Below, in pieces: positions 14,375-22,482 of a stretch of DNA of 58,122 nt (position 1 is the first letter of the stretch; each line of letters starts with the position of its first letter). The notes under the pieces are model-generated. The model did not search any database. It was not told the origin of the DNA and saw nothing but the letters and a program-made list of their open reading frames with translations. This DNA comes from a virus, in the IMG/VR virus record IMGVR_UViG_3300024057_000003, positions 1 to 58,122 of that record; one strand, written 5' to 3'. The position numbers and the translations under genes are program-made.

Positions 14375-14610
14375 TGGGAACGCTCGGGACCACCTACCGT
14401 CAGGCGTTTGAGAAGCAGGCCTTCATCGGAGGTCTCGCCAAGGGCGTGGGCAAGTTCATGGGCTCGATCCCGTTCTGGATCGCGGGCTCGCTTGCTGCGG
14501 AGAAGCTGATCGGCAAGAAGCCGAAGATCATGCGGCGATATGTCCCGCGCCGGCAGTACCAGGAACTCCTCCGCCAGCAACAGATGACGACCCAAGGGGG
14601 AGGATACTGA
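14374..14610 (+). CDS. Leader-bearing small protein with hydrophobic segment (78 aa)
   Basis: Unknown 78-residue protein: short leader MGTLGTTYRQAFEKQA, then a Gly-rich amphipathic or hydrophobic segment (GGLAKGVGKFMGSIPFWIAG) and a basic Gln/Arg-rich tail. The ATG at 14374 overlaps the upstream TGA, and the longer frame upstream is a shadow of the previous gene. The stop overlaps the next ATG in the same way. Size and pattern match the neighbouring leader proteins. Confidence 0.65.
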   Translation: MGTLGTTYRQAFEKQAFIGGLAKGVGKFMGSIPFWIAGSLAAEKLIGKKPKIMRRYVPRRQYQELLRQQQMTTQGGGY

Positions 14611-14942
14611 TGAGCCGCGATCGCATCTTCTTCGAGGCTTTCGAGACGGAGCTGGAGAAGGACGCCAAAGCCAAAGGGTTCTTGAACGTCATCAAGAACC
14701 TCTTCGGGCAGGGGAAGAAGGCGGTGACGCCCTGGCTCACCAAGGGCCGGCAGGCGGCGGCGAAGAGCGCGCCCGCGCTGTGGCTGGCCCGCCAGCCCAG
14801 ATGGGTCCAACGATTTGCGGGGTTCGGAGGGAAGACCATGGCTGCGGGCGCGGCGATGACGGCCGGAGAGCTTCCGTTCTCCCGCCGACGAAAGGTCGTG
14901 CAGATCCTTCCCCAAGACGAGATGATGGGAGGCTACCGATGA
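14610..14942 (+). CDS. Leader-bearing basic protein, candidate internal protein (110 aa)
   Basis: Unknown 110-residue basic protein. The leader MSRDRIFFEAFETELEKDA closely parallels those of the flanking genes, followed by a Lys/Trp-rich basic body and a Gly/Ala hydrophobic patch (TMAAGAAMTAGE). It overlaps the next gene by ATGA. Function is unknown; the leader similarity is the main clue. Confidence 0.6.
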   Translation: MSRDRIFFEAFETELEKDAKAKGFLNVIKNLFGQGKKAVTPWLTKGRQAAAKSAPALWLARQPRWVQRFAGFGGKTMAAGAAMTAGELPFSRRRKVVQILPQDEMMGGYR

Positions 14943-15760
14943 GCCACGCCAAGTTTGCAGCGGCTTTCTTCGAGGAATTCGACGCGCTGTGCGATCTCAT
15001 GGAGAAGGACGGCCAGGCGGATCCCGACTTCACCAGCGAGAAGCGCGCGGCGTTCGGGTTCATCATGGCGAACTTGGAGGACGACGACGACTACGCCTTC
15101 ATGGACAAGATGGCGTCCGACGCACTGACGCCGCTGGAGAAGATCGCGATCCGAGGAACTCTCGGACGGTGGATGATCGGCGCCGGGGCGAGGATGGCTG
15201 GCCGCGGCACGAAGATGGTCGCGAAGTCGATGAAGCCGTCGAAGTCGTTCGCCGCCCGGTTCACCCGAAAAGGATGGTCGCCCCAGCGGATCCAGTCCGT
15301 CTGGACCGGATACCAGAAGGCTGGCCCCAAGGGCTGGATGCGGATGCGGCGGGCCACCGCTCCGGCATTCGCGGGGCCGGCGGCCGCCGCCGCGTCGCGC
15401 GGTACGGCAGGACGGCATGCGATCCAGAAAGTCAGGGGGACCAGCCTGGACAAGATGATCGCGGGCACCGAGGGCGGGGGATCCCTCAAGTACATGGCGC
15501 AGCGGGAGAAGGCGACCCGCGCGGCGCGAGCGCGTGCCCGCCGGACGGCCGCCAAGCAGAAGCGTGTCGGGAAGACGACGCGCGACCGGGCCGCGGCCGG
15601 GGCGAAGAAGGGCAAGGGGGAAGGGAACGGGAAGGCAGACCGGAAGGCCGAAGGGCTGTGGCCGTCGGTCAAGAGCGGATTGCTCTGGGGCGGGGGCTTC
15701 GGCGCAGCGCAACGGGTCCTTGCGCCAGAAGAGGAGCCGGAGTACGTTCTGGGCAACTGA
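14939..15760 (+). CDS. Leader-bearing, highly basic protein, candidate DNA-associated internal protein (273 aa)
   Basis: Unknown 273-residue protein. The leader (MSHAKFAAAFFEEFDALCDL then MEKDG) resembles its neighbours. Residues 65-230 are very rich in Arg, Lys, Ala and Gly, including Arg-Ala repeats (ATRAARARARRTAAKQKR), a composition typical of DNA-condensing proteins. The ATG at 14939 overlaps the upstream TGA; longer frames upstream are shadows. Virion DNA binding is a plausible inference. Confidence 0.6.
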   Translation: MSHAKFAAAFFEEFDALCDLMEKDGQADPDFTSEKRAAFGFIMANLEDDDDYAFMDKMASDALTPLEKIAIRGTLGRWMIGAGARMAGRGTKMVAKSMKPSKSFAARFTRKGWSPQRIQSVWTGYQKAGPKGWMRMRRATAPAFAGPAAAAASRGTAGRHAIQKVRGTSLDKMIAGTEGGGSLKYMAQREKATRAARARARRTAAKQKRVGKTTRDRAAAGAKKGKGEGNGKADRKAEGLWPSVKSGLLWGGGFGAAQRVLAPEEEPEYVLGN

Positions 15761-16485
15761 TGAGAGAGCGCGTGTTCAAGGAGGCGATGGAAGCGAAGCT
15801 CGCTGAGGAGCTTCCAGGAGGCTTCCCTCTCAACCAGCCGTACACGATGCCCGCGCGCGTGAAGCGGACGACCGGCGCGCAGAGCACGGTGCCGGCGATG
15901 AAGTCGACCGGGACGGTCGGGAAGAAGTCAAAGGGGATGGGAACGGTGAAGACGAAGCTGGCGAAGCCGGACATCGCCAAGCCCGTTCCCCCGATGCGAC
16001 GTCTGCTGGCGGGTGGCCTCAACGTGAAGCCACGCATGCAGATCGCGAAACCACCGAAGGGAGGCATGGTGAGATACGGATCGTACCCGACGCCAGAGCA
16101 GGCCGAAGAGGCAATCTTCCCGGGTCGCTCGGTGACCCGACGGCTTCTGACCAAGGAGGGCCAGAAGCAGCGGCTCAGAGACACGATGAGCGCGCTCAAG
16201 GATCTCGAAGCGACGAGCGACGAGGGCGAGAAGGTCGCCGCGCTCATCCGCCTGGCCGGGCTTCGCAAGGAGGCGTTCCTCGGCGCCGCGCTCCGTGCGG
16301 GCGCGGGCGTCGCCGGAAGGCTGGCCAAGAGCAAGCTCCTCTGGGGCGGCGCGGGCCTGACCGGCGCAGGGATCGGGGTCCAGAAGCTCATCAGCGGGGC
16401 CAAGGGAGCCGTCCAGGGATCTCAGCAACGCCGGAAGAAGAAGTTGCCCACGGAATTGCAGGGTATCTATCAGGGCGTGAGGTGA
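15760..16485 (+). CDS. Basic Pro/Lys-rich protein with C-terminal Gly-rich hydrophobic segment (241 aa)
   Basis: Unknown 241-residue basic protein starting MRERVFKEAMEAKLAEELPG. The first 100 residues are Lys/Pro/Thr/Met-rich and probably disordered. Near residue 165 the motif LRKEAFLGAALRAGAGVAG occurs, similar in style to the leader-plus-glycine junctions of the preceding genes, followed by a second hydrophobic Gly-rich stretch (LLWGGAGLTGAGIGV). It is the last member of the leader-protein series. No family was recognised. Confidence 0.6.
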   Translation: MRERVFKEAMEAKLAEELPGGFPLNQPYTMPARVKRTTGAQSTVPAMKSTGTVGKKSKGMGTVKTKLAKPDIAKPVPPMRRLLAGGLNVKPRMQIAKPPKGGMVRYGSYPTPEQAEEAIFPGRSVTRRLLTKEGQKQRLRDTMSALKDLEATSDEGEKVAALIRLAGLRKEAFLGAALRAGAGVAGRLAKSKLLWGGAGLTGAGIGVQKLISGAKGAVQGSQQRRKKKLPTELQGIYQGVR

Positions 16486-17318
16486 TCGAATTTCGGTCTA
16501 CAAGCGCGGAGGTGATCCGGCTCAACCTGATCCTCGTGAGATGGACGATCAAGGATACGAACGAGGACATCGGGAACTTCCGCTTCACCGTTCGCAAGAG
16601 CTACTCCCCGGGCGGCCCGTTCGAGGCCATCACGGGGCCGCTCGTCAACACCTTCCAGTTCTTCGATCAAGCGTTGCAGATGAAGTCCAACTGGCGCAAG
16701 ATGTACTACAGGATCCTCGCCCAGGACGTGGTGAAGGGCGAGACGATCGAGAGTCCGGTCGCCGGGATCGAATCGGATCCAGACCTCTTCCTCCTGGAGC
16801 TTCGGCGTCGCCACGACCTCTATCTGAAGCGCTTCGTCGGGATCCCTGCATCCGTCCTCGTCGCGAAGACGTTCGGCCAGCGTTGCGTCACCTGCCACGA
16901 CCAGATCAAACAGCGAGTACGGAGTTCGGCATGCCTCCAGTGTTTCGGGATGGGATTCCACGGCGGCTACTTCAATCAGGTCGACACGTTCATCAATTTC
17001 AGCCCGAGTCCGGAGCTCGTGGCGCTTCTGGAGATTGGAGAGCGCCAACCAAACCAGACCAATCTGTGGACGATAAACTTCCCAGAGTTGTCTCCGCGTG
17101 ATATGATCGTGGAGTTCCCGCCCAGTGCGGAGCAGAGGAGATGGAGGGTTGTGACGGTGGGACGGACCGAGCGACTTCGAGCGACGAGCCGGCAGATCGC
17201 CCAGGTGACGGAGATCAACCGGAATGACGTCGAGTATCAGGTCCCGGTCGATAAGTTCCTGCCGCCGCGGGACACGTTCCTTGGATTCCGGCCGCCGAAT
17301 GGAAGCGCTCTCCTGTAA
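16482..17318 (+). CDS. Structural protein with N-terminal beta-sandwich-like region and zinc ribbon (278 aa)
   Basis: A 278-residue protein with GTG start (GTGA overlap). Residues 10-95 read like a fibronectin-type beta-sandwich. Residues 135-154 carry CVTCHDQ...ACLQC, two CxxC pairs 13 residues apart, a likely zinc ribbon. The C-terminal third is beta-rich. It lies between the leader-protein series and the tail genes, which suggests a neck or virion surface role. The zinc site is seen directly; the role is inference. Confidence 0.6.
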   Translation: MIEFRSTSAEVIRLNLILVRWTIKDTNEDIGNFRFTVRKSYSPGGPFEAITGPLVNTFQFFDQALQMKSNWRKMYYRILAQDVVKGETIESPVAGIESDPDLFLLELRRRHDLYLKRFVGIPASVLVAKTFGQRCVTCHDQIKQRVRSSACLQCFGMGFHGGYFNQVDTFINFSPSPELVALLEIGERQPNQTNLWTINFPELSPRDMIVEFPPSAEQRRWRVVTVGRTERLRATSRQIAQVTEINRNDVEYQVPVDKFLPPRDTFLGFRPPNGSALL

Positions 17319-17327
17319 GGTGATGAA

Positions 17328-17975
17328 ATGACAGACTGGGGAGGCCTTAGCACCAAGGAAGTCAGCGCCGACCTCAAGGGCGGAATCATCGACACTTCGG
17401 CGCTGCGCGTGGCCCCCGCAACGCCCGCCAATCCCTTGGCCACGTTTGCGGACGTGCTCGCGGCCATCGGCGGAGTTCCGATATTCACCAAGAAAGCAAC
17501 CCTGACCAAGGCGGATGGAAGTTTCACCCTTGGGGACACGGCTGGAGCGTACGTGGATTTCCCAGGAGTGAAGGATCTGGCATTGACCGTGACCGTGCCA
17601 GGCGCAGACGCCTTGGTTTTGATCAGCGGGAACGGAGGCCACGCAACCTCGAATCCGGCGGCGATGGGCGTAAGTGTTGCCCATCAGATCGGAGCCGGGG
17701 CTTTCGTTGATGTGATAACCGGAACCGAGGGAGATGGATTGGGAGCATTCGGCTTGGCTCTTTCCGGCCTTGCAATGCAGTTTCATCAGGGGGGTGGGAT
17801 AAACGCGGGTGGCGGTACTCTTACTGCCATGGTTGTCATCCCGGCGCTCGTCGTAGGGTCGCACACGTTCAGGCTCAGAGCTTCTGTCGATGACGGAGGA
17901 TTCCCAGTTGGCCAAGTAGGAAGGTTTTACGCTTCTGTGCCAAATCCATTCCGTATGATTGTGCTTCACAAGTGA
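17328..17975 (+). CDS. Beta-rich virion surface protein candidate (215 aa)
   Basis: Unknown 215-residue protein rich in Gly, Ala, Val and Thr, with almost no Lys/Glu coiled coil, as in phage fibre or decoration proteins. It starts MTDWGGLSTKEVSADLKGG. Base composition and codon use are freer than in the flanking genes, suggesting recent acquisition together with the next gene. The stop overlaps the next start. Confidence 0.6.
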   Translation: MTDWGGLSTKEVSADLKGGIIDTSALRVAPATPANPLATFADVLAAIGGVPIFTKKATLTKADGSFTLGDTAGAYVDFPGVKDLALTVTVPGADALVLISGNGGHATSNPAAMGVSVAHQIGAGAFVDVITGTEGDGLGAFGLALSGLAMQFHQGGGINAGGGTLTAMVVIPALVVGSHTFRLRASVDDGGFPVGQVGRFYASVPNPFRMIVLHK

Positions 17976-18469
17976 TGACGATTACGACATTTGACAAGGT
18001 GGTGGAGAACGTCTCCCATCTCCAATCCCATCTCCGCGCGAACGGGATTCCCTCCGCTGTTGTAGTGGTGCAATCTGGAGCGACACCGAATCTGTACGTC
18101 CACCATAACGTGGCGGAAAATCCGACGGCGCTGGTCAACGCCTACGTGAACCCCGATTACCTTGTCGCCGTCAGCAACAAGACGATCGTGAATGGCGCGC
18201 CGGAAGCAAGCGCAGACGGAGTGGACGTCCACTCGGTCACGATCACGAAGTACGATGGCACGACCAAAACCCCAAAGGGGACGGGAACGGAAACGATCAA
18301 GATCATGTCCAACAATCCGATCACGAGTTCTCCGCCTACTGTCGTGCTCGCCAACGGGGCCGCAGTGGTCAACCTGGGGCCTGTGTCGATGATCGGAGAA
18401 TGGAATCTCATTATCGCGGATCAGGCAGGGGCTCTTGTACAGACGACAATCCGGTTGAGATTCGTTTAG
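17975..18469 (+). CDS. Small beta-sandwich-like protein, virion surface candidate (164 aa)
   Basis: Unknown 164-residue protein. The C-terminal half has alternating hydrophobic/Thr strands (STITSSPP, GEWNLIIADQAG) typical of an Ig-like sandwich. Start: either GTG at 17972 or ATG at 17975; the ATG is preferred because it makes a TGATG junction with the upstream stop. Composition resembles the preceding gene rather than the tail genes. Confidence 0.55.
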   Translation: MTITTFDKVVENVSHLQSHLRANGIPSAVVVVQSGATPNLYVHHNVAENPTALVNAYVNPDYLVAVSNKTIVNGAPEASADGVDVHSVTITKYDGTTKTPKGTGTETIKIMSNNPITSSPPTVVLANGAAVVNLGPVSMIGEWNLIIADQAGALVQTTIRLRFV

Positions 18470-18476
18470 GGCGCCC

Positions 18477-18505
18477 TATAAATATCGGAGTGACGGGAGT
18501 ATAAT
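18477..18505 (+). promoter_or_regulatory. Late-type promoter (TATAAA-N17-TATAAT)
   Basis: TATAAA at 18477-18482, 17 bases, TATAAT at 18500-18505, 11 bases upstream of the ATG at 18516. It occupies the 46-base gap after the beta-rich gene pair and would start the tail operon. Confidence 0.65.
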
Positions 18506-18515
18506 AGGCGACGAC

Positions 18516-19001
18516 ATGGCCTTCCACCTCGTTCCGGCGGATTTCGCGTGGCTCTCGGATGTCAGCCTGCGCGAGGTCCTCATGAGCAACATCAAGGGCA
18601 GGATCGAGGAGGCCGTCCGTACCGTCTCCAAGGAGAGGGTATTCCAGCGGACGAAGGAGAAGGCTCGGGTCATCGATGTCGGGAACGCGTTGATCATCGA
18701 GATCAAGGCGGGCAAGGACACCGCCGAAGAGAAGGGCGTGCCAGCCCACCAGATGACGCAACTCGAAGGCGAGACCATCCCGATCCGGCAGGCGGCCGGC
18801 GGGATCACCTTCCGGAAGGCTTCCCGTCTCTCGATGATGCTCGGGAAATTCCGGCATCCCGGGACCCAGAAGCGGGAGACGGTGAAGCGGGCGGTGGACG
18901 ACGCGATGGCGAAGTCTGCCGAGGCAGTGATTGAGGCAAAGGACAAGGTCGAGGAGATGAACCCGTCTCCCCGACTCAAGGACGTGATCGGTTTGCGTTG
19001 A
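18516..19001 (+). CDS. Putative tail completion protein, HK97 gp10-like pattern (161 aa)
   Basis: A 161-residue protein with an N-terminal helix, central strands (RVIDVGNALIIEIKAG) and a conserved-looking KFRHPGTQKRETVKRAVDDA near residues 113-131. A HPG motif followed by a helix is typical of HK97 gp10-like head-tail joining or tail completion proteins. Position between capsid and tail-terminator genes agrees. No ribosome binding site is obvious between the promoter and the ATG. Confidence 0.5.
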   Translation: MAFHLVPADFAWLSDVSLREVLMSNIKGRIEEAVRTVSKERVFQRTKEKARVIDVGNALIIEIKAGKDTAEEKGVPAHQMTQLEGETIPIRQAAGGITFRKASRLSMMLGKFRHPGTQKRETVKRAVDDAMAKSAEAVIEAKDKVEEMNPSPRLKDVIGLR

Positions 19002-19011
19002 GGAGGAAGCC

Positions 19012-19344
19012 ATGAGCCTACGCGACATCCTGATTCAGCGGTACGGCAACGGCTTGGTGAAGGAGGCGAAGCCGGACTTCGCCCCCGGCGTCAAGGAGAA
19101 GGGCATCGCCGCCCTCTCGAAGAAGGACCCGGCCCTCGCCAGCGCCGCCGCGGCGACCGGCAGCAAGGGCACCAAGAAGGCGAGCGTGAGTGCGGGCTCC
19201 ATCTTCGACTTCAAGATGGGCAAGGTCGCCAGCGCGGGTTTCATGGACGAGCTCCGGAAGCTCAACGAGGCCACCGCGAAGCTCCTGAACAAGGAGGCGG
19301 TGGAGGAGAGCCCGCTGCACAAGGCGATCCGGGCCTGCTCGTAG
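19012..19344 (+). CDS. Small leader-bearing hypothetical protein (110 aa)
   Basis: Unknown 110-residue protein starting MSLRDILIQRYGNGLVKEAK, a leader similar in layout to those of 13973-14939. The middle is Lys/Ala-rich and contains GKVASAG, another K-[VT]-A motif. It has a GAGGAGGAAG ribosome binding site. It lies in the tail operon before the tail terminator candidate. Confidence 0.65.
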   Translation: MSLRDILIQRYGNGLVKEAKPDFAPGVKEKGIAALSKKDPALASAAAATGSKGTKKASVSAGSIFDFKMGKVASAGFMDELRKLNEATAKLLNKEAVEESPLHKAIRACS

Positions 19345-19354
19345 GAGGGATTCG

Positions 19355-19585
19355 ATGATCGATCCGAAGTTGCTTCTCTCGGATGAGGTTCTGACCTCCG
19401 ACGACGAAGCCAAGGCCGCCGGCCAGATCGCGGCCAGGGCGTTCGCCGACGAGCGCGAGAAGCTCTGTCAGGCCTTCGGCATCAAGACCGCCGCCGATGC
19501 GGGGGATGACGACGCAGAGGATGGAGGGGAGAGCTTCACCGAGAACGAGAGGCGCTTCCTCGAAGAATTGGGGAGCGACGAATGA
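19355..19585 (+). CDS. Small acidic protein related to the C-terminus of the 9167 protein (76 aa)
   Basis: Unknown 76-residue acidic protein. Its AARAFADEREKL...IKTAADAGDDDAED and terminal FTENERRFLEELGSDE align by eye with the last 60 residues of the scaffold-like protein at 9167-9880 (ARAYHDEHQKIA, acidic run, DELEFVESLES). It may be a stand-alone copy of that module. It overlaps the next gene by ATGA. Confidence 0.6.
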   Translation: MIDPKLLLSDEVLTSDDEAKAAGQIAARAFADEREKLCQAFGIKTAADAGDDDAEDGGESFTENERRFLEELGSDE

Positions 19586-19935
19586 CGACGACGCTGAGCG
19601 AGAAGGCTGGCCAGATCTCCAGCGACCTCGTTGGAGATCCCCAGTTGCTTTCCAAGGTCCTCGACGGCCTGATCGAGAAGACCTCGCAGAGCAAGCTCCC
19701 GGAGCAGGTCGTGAAGATCGCCGCCGAGATCCAGAAGGACACGGGGGTCAACGAGGAGGCGGCGCTCAAGATGGCGTGGGATGCCTACGCCAAGTTCATC
19801 AACCCCGGGGCCGCCGAAGCCGCCGGGGTCAAGACGGCCGAGCCGAAGGCGGCCAAGCCGGGAGCGATGAAGACGGCGGCCGCGCGGGACCTGGCGGAGG
19901 GCCTGGCGGGCGTCTTCGGAAAGGGAAACGAGTAG
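19582..19935 (+). CDS. Small helical hypothetical protein (117 aa)
   Basis: Unknown 117-residue helical, Ala/Lys/Glu-rich protein with K-[IVT]-A motifs (VKIAAE, VKTAEP, MKTAAA). It is translationally coupled to the preceding gene and is followed four bases later by the tail terminator candidate. No motif allows a functional call. Confidence 0.65.
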   Translation: MTTTLSEKAGQISSDLVGDPQLLSKVLDGLIEKTSQSKLPEQVVKIAAEIQKDTGVNEEAALKMAWDAYAKFINPGAAEAAGVKTAEPKAAKPGAMKTAAARDLAEGLAGVFGKGNE

Positions 19936-19939
19936 GTCG

Positions 19940-20581
19940 ATGGCCAAGCCGATTCGTGGGATCACGGACTTCGCGAAGGACACGATTCTGGCGCTCCTTC
20001 AGGAGTTCTTCTCGAACGAGGAGAACGTGCCCTCCGAGTTCCTCTTCAACCGCGACCTCTCTCAGTCGAAGATCCTGATCGCCGACAAGTACACCTACAA
20101 CTTGGAGGACGTCGAGAAGAGGCCGGCGATCGTCGTCATCCGTGGCGCCCAGAGCTGGGCACGGCGCGGGAACGATCAGTTCTTGGGGTGGAAGGGGAAC
20201 GCGCAGGCCGAGCAGTTCACCGACCTGATCAACGGGAGTTTCAGTTGCACGTGCATGGATCGCGAGGGACTGGTGGCCGAGCAGATCGGGCACGTGTGCT
20301 TCGCCTTCTTCCAGTTCTTCCGGAGGATGCTCCGGGATCGCCGGAAGGGGATTCACGACGTAACGAGCGTGGTGCTCGGAGAGGAACTGGCGGCGCAGAC
20401 GGATTCGCGCATTGACGTCGCCGTCGTTCCGGTTCAGATCGGTCTCATGTTCCAGTGGAAGTGGGAGCTGAGGCAGAATGCCCCCGTGTTCAGGGAGTTG
20501 GACATTCGGACGCGCCAGAGGAACGGGGAGATCCTGACCCAGTTCCTCAAGAAGGCGCACCCGATGGTGGCGACGTCATAG
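19940..20581 (+). CDS. Putative tail terminator / tail completion protein (213 aa)
   Basis: A 213-residue mixed alpha/beta protein immediately upstream of the sheath gene, the usual place of the tail terminator in contractile phages. A hallmark-like stretch is EKRPAIVVIRGAQSW (about 55-69), followed by NGSFSCTCMDREGLVAEQIG and a helical FFQFFRRMLRDRR. These resemble the strand-helix pattern of tail terminator proteins of the gp15 type. The call is supported by order more than by sequence. Confidence 0.5.
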   Translation: MAKPIRGITDFAKDTILALLQEFFSNEENVPSEFLFNRDLSQSKILIADKYTYNLEDVEKRPAIVVIRGAQSWARRGNDQFLGWKGNAQAEQFTDLINGSFSCTCMDREGLVAEQIGHVCFAFFQFFRRMLRDRRKGIHDVTSVVLGEELAAQTDSRIDVAVVPVQIGLMFQWKWELRQNAPVFRELDIRTRQRNGEILTQFLKKAHPMVATS

Positions 20582-20591
20582 GAGAACGGCC

Positions 20592-22469
20592 ATGGCAATC
20601 GAAACGCTTGAGCGCCCCGACGTACGCGTCTTCCAGGAGTTCGGACCGGAAGCGCCGTCGCTCATCAGGCCGCTTCTCGAAGCCGCAATCGTCGGCCAGG
20701 CATTCCAGGTGGTCACGAAGGCGGCGGCCGGGGAGTACTTCGGCGGGACCGAGACGTTCGCGTACCCCGGGAAGATCCTCGGCGCGGTCATCCAGACCGC
20801 CGAGGTCGAGGTCTTCCTCCAGCAGGGGACCGATGAGTTCGACATCACGACCGCTGCGGGCGTGGTGATCGACGCGACCGACGTCGACCTGCCAGCATCC
20901 CTCATCCCGGTCAAGGACATCGTGGCCCAGAAGCAGGTGGCTTCGACGGTCGCGGGGACGATCCTCACGGATCTCGAAGCCGACTTCGTCACCGCCGGCG
21001 TGAAGCCGGGGGACATCCTCAACTTCATCCTGCTCGCGCCGTCCCTGATCGAGCCGGATTCGGTGATCTCGACCCAGAGCGGGGACTTCACCGTCCTCAA
21101 CGTCAACAGCGCCACGGAGCTGGAGATCACCCCGGTCCTGATCGCCGAGACCAAGGTCGAGTACGTGATCGTCCGCAAGGGGACGTCCTCGGGCGACGTG
21201 AAGATCACCTACCGCGCGCTCCGGAAGGACCTCGTCGGGCAACTGATCGAGGTGCAGGACCAGAACGACCGCGAGACCCAGCTCGGCCCCGCGGATCCGC
21301 TGAAGAACCCCCTGTCGTTCGGCGTCTTCATGGCACTCCTCCACACCGAGGCCGTCGTGGCGGCGACCGCGGTGGAGAGCGACGCCCTGACCGACTGGAC
21401 GAAGGCCGCGGAGTTCCTGGAGTCCAAGGAGATCTACGCGATCGCTCCGCTCACGCACCGGCCCGACGTGCATCAGATGTTCCAGCAACACGTCGACCAG
21501 ATGTCTGAGCCGTCGAACAAGAAGGAACGGATCGTCCTGGTCAACCCGGAGATCCTCGACAAGGTCATCTACCAAGCGCTGTTGGCCACCGGGTCGGTGA
21601 CGATCTCGTCCGACACCTTCACGGACACGGGCGCTGCGTTCCAGACCAACGGCGTGCCCATCGGCGCGCGGCTGAAGTTCCCGACGCCCGTGTCGATCGG
21701 CGGCGGCCCCGTCTCGGAGGTTGCGATCGCGGCCGTCCTGTCGGAGACGACGGTCAAGATGATCGCGACGGCCGACGCCACGGTGGGCTCGATCAGCTAC
21801 ACCGTCGAGAGCCCGGACTTCACGCTCCTCCAGAAGGCCCTGAACATCAAGGGCATCGGCGAGAGCTTCAAGGATCGCCGTGTCACGATGATCGTCCCGG
21901 ACATCGCGGTCGTCGCCGACAACGGCTCGGAAGTGGACGTCCCGGGGTACTTCCTCGGCGCGGCCGAGGCGGGCCTGATCTCCGGGTCCAGCCCGTCGCA
22001 GGGCTTCACGAACTTCCCGTTCGCGGGGGTCCTGGCGCTCAAGAACTCGAACTTCACGTTCAACGAGCTTCAGCTCGGCGTGATGGCGGCCGGCGGCGGC
22101 CACATCTTCCTCCAGGAGACGCTGGGCGGGGCGGTCACCGTCCGGCACCAGCTCACGACGGACGTGTCGTCCGTCCAGCGCCGCGAGCAGTCGATCGTCA
22201 GGACGATCGATTTCATGGCCAAGTTCCTGCGGAACCGGATCCGCCGGCTGATCGGGATCAACAACATCACGGACACGTTCCTGAACAACGTGCTCCGGCC
22301 GCAGACCAACGGGATCATCGAGGACCTCGTCGAGGACAGGATCATCGGCAGGAACACGAAGATCACCCGACTCGTGCAGGATCCGGTCCAGAAGGACCGG
22401 GTGGTCATCGACATCACGGTGGAAGTCCTGTTCCCGGCCAACTTCATCGACTACACTCTGATCATCTAG
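20592..22469 (+). CDS. Contractile tail sheath protein (625 aa)
   Basis: Tail sheath subunit, which polymerises around the tube and contracts on infection. The 625-residue protein starts MAIETLERPDVRVFQEFG, a typical sheath N-terminus. The conserved C-terminal domain is clear: a VTVRHQLTTD element, QSIVRTIDFMAKFLRNRI, and a final beta-strand exchange region (VVIDITVEVLFPANFI). Two extra beta-domains appear inserted, at about residues 115-200 and 325-405, each with a DLEADFVTAGVKPGD or DTFTDTGAAFQTNGV pattern. It is followed 13 bases later by the tube gene. AGGAG precedes the ATG. Confidence 0.93.
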   Translation: MAIETLERPDVRVFQEFGPEAPSLIRPLLEAAIVGQAFQVVTKAAAGEYFGGTETFAYPGKILGAVIQTAEVEVFLQQGTDEFDITTAAGVVIDATDVDLPASLIPVKDIVAQKQVASTVAGTILTDLEADFVTAGVKPGDILNFILLAPSLIEPDSVISTQSGDFTVLNVNSATELEITPVLIAETKVEYVIVRKGTSSGDVKITYRALRKDLVGQLIEVQDQNDRETQLGPADPLKNPLSFGVFMALLHTEAVVAATAVESDALTDWTKAAEFLESKEIYAIAPLTHRPDVHQMFQQHVDQMSEPSNKKERIVLVNPEILDKVIYQALLATGSVTISSDTFTDTGAAFQTNGVPIGARLKFPTPVSIGGGPVSEVAIAAVLSETTVKMIATADATVGSISYTVESPDFTLLQKALNIKGIGESFKDRRVTMIVPDIAVVADNGSEVDVPGYFLGAAEAGLISGSSPSQGFTNFPFAGVLALKNSNFTFNELQLGVMAAGGGHIFLQETLGGAVTVRHQLTTDVSSVQRREQSIVRTIDFMAKFLRNRIRRLIGINNITDTFLNNVLRPQTNGIIEDLVEDRIIGRNTKITRLVQDPVQKDRVVIDITVEVLFPANFIDYTLII

Positions 22470-22482
22470 GAAGGAGTCACCT

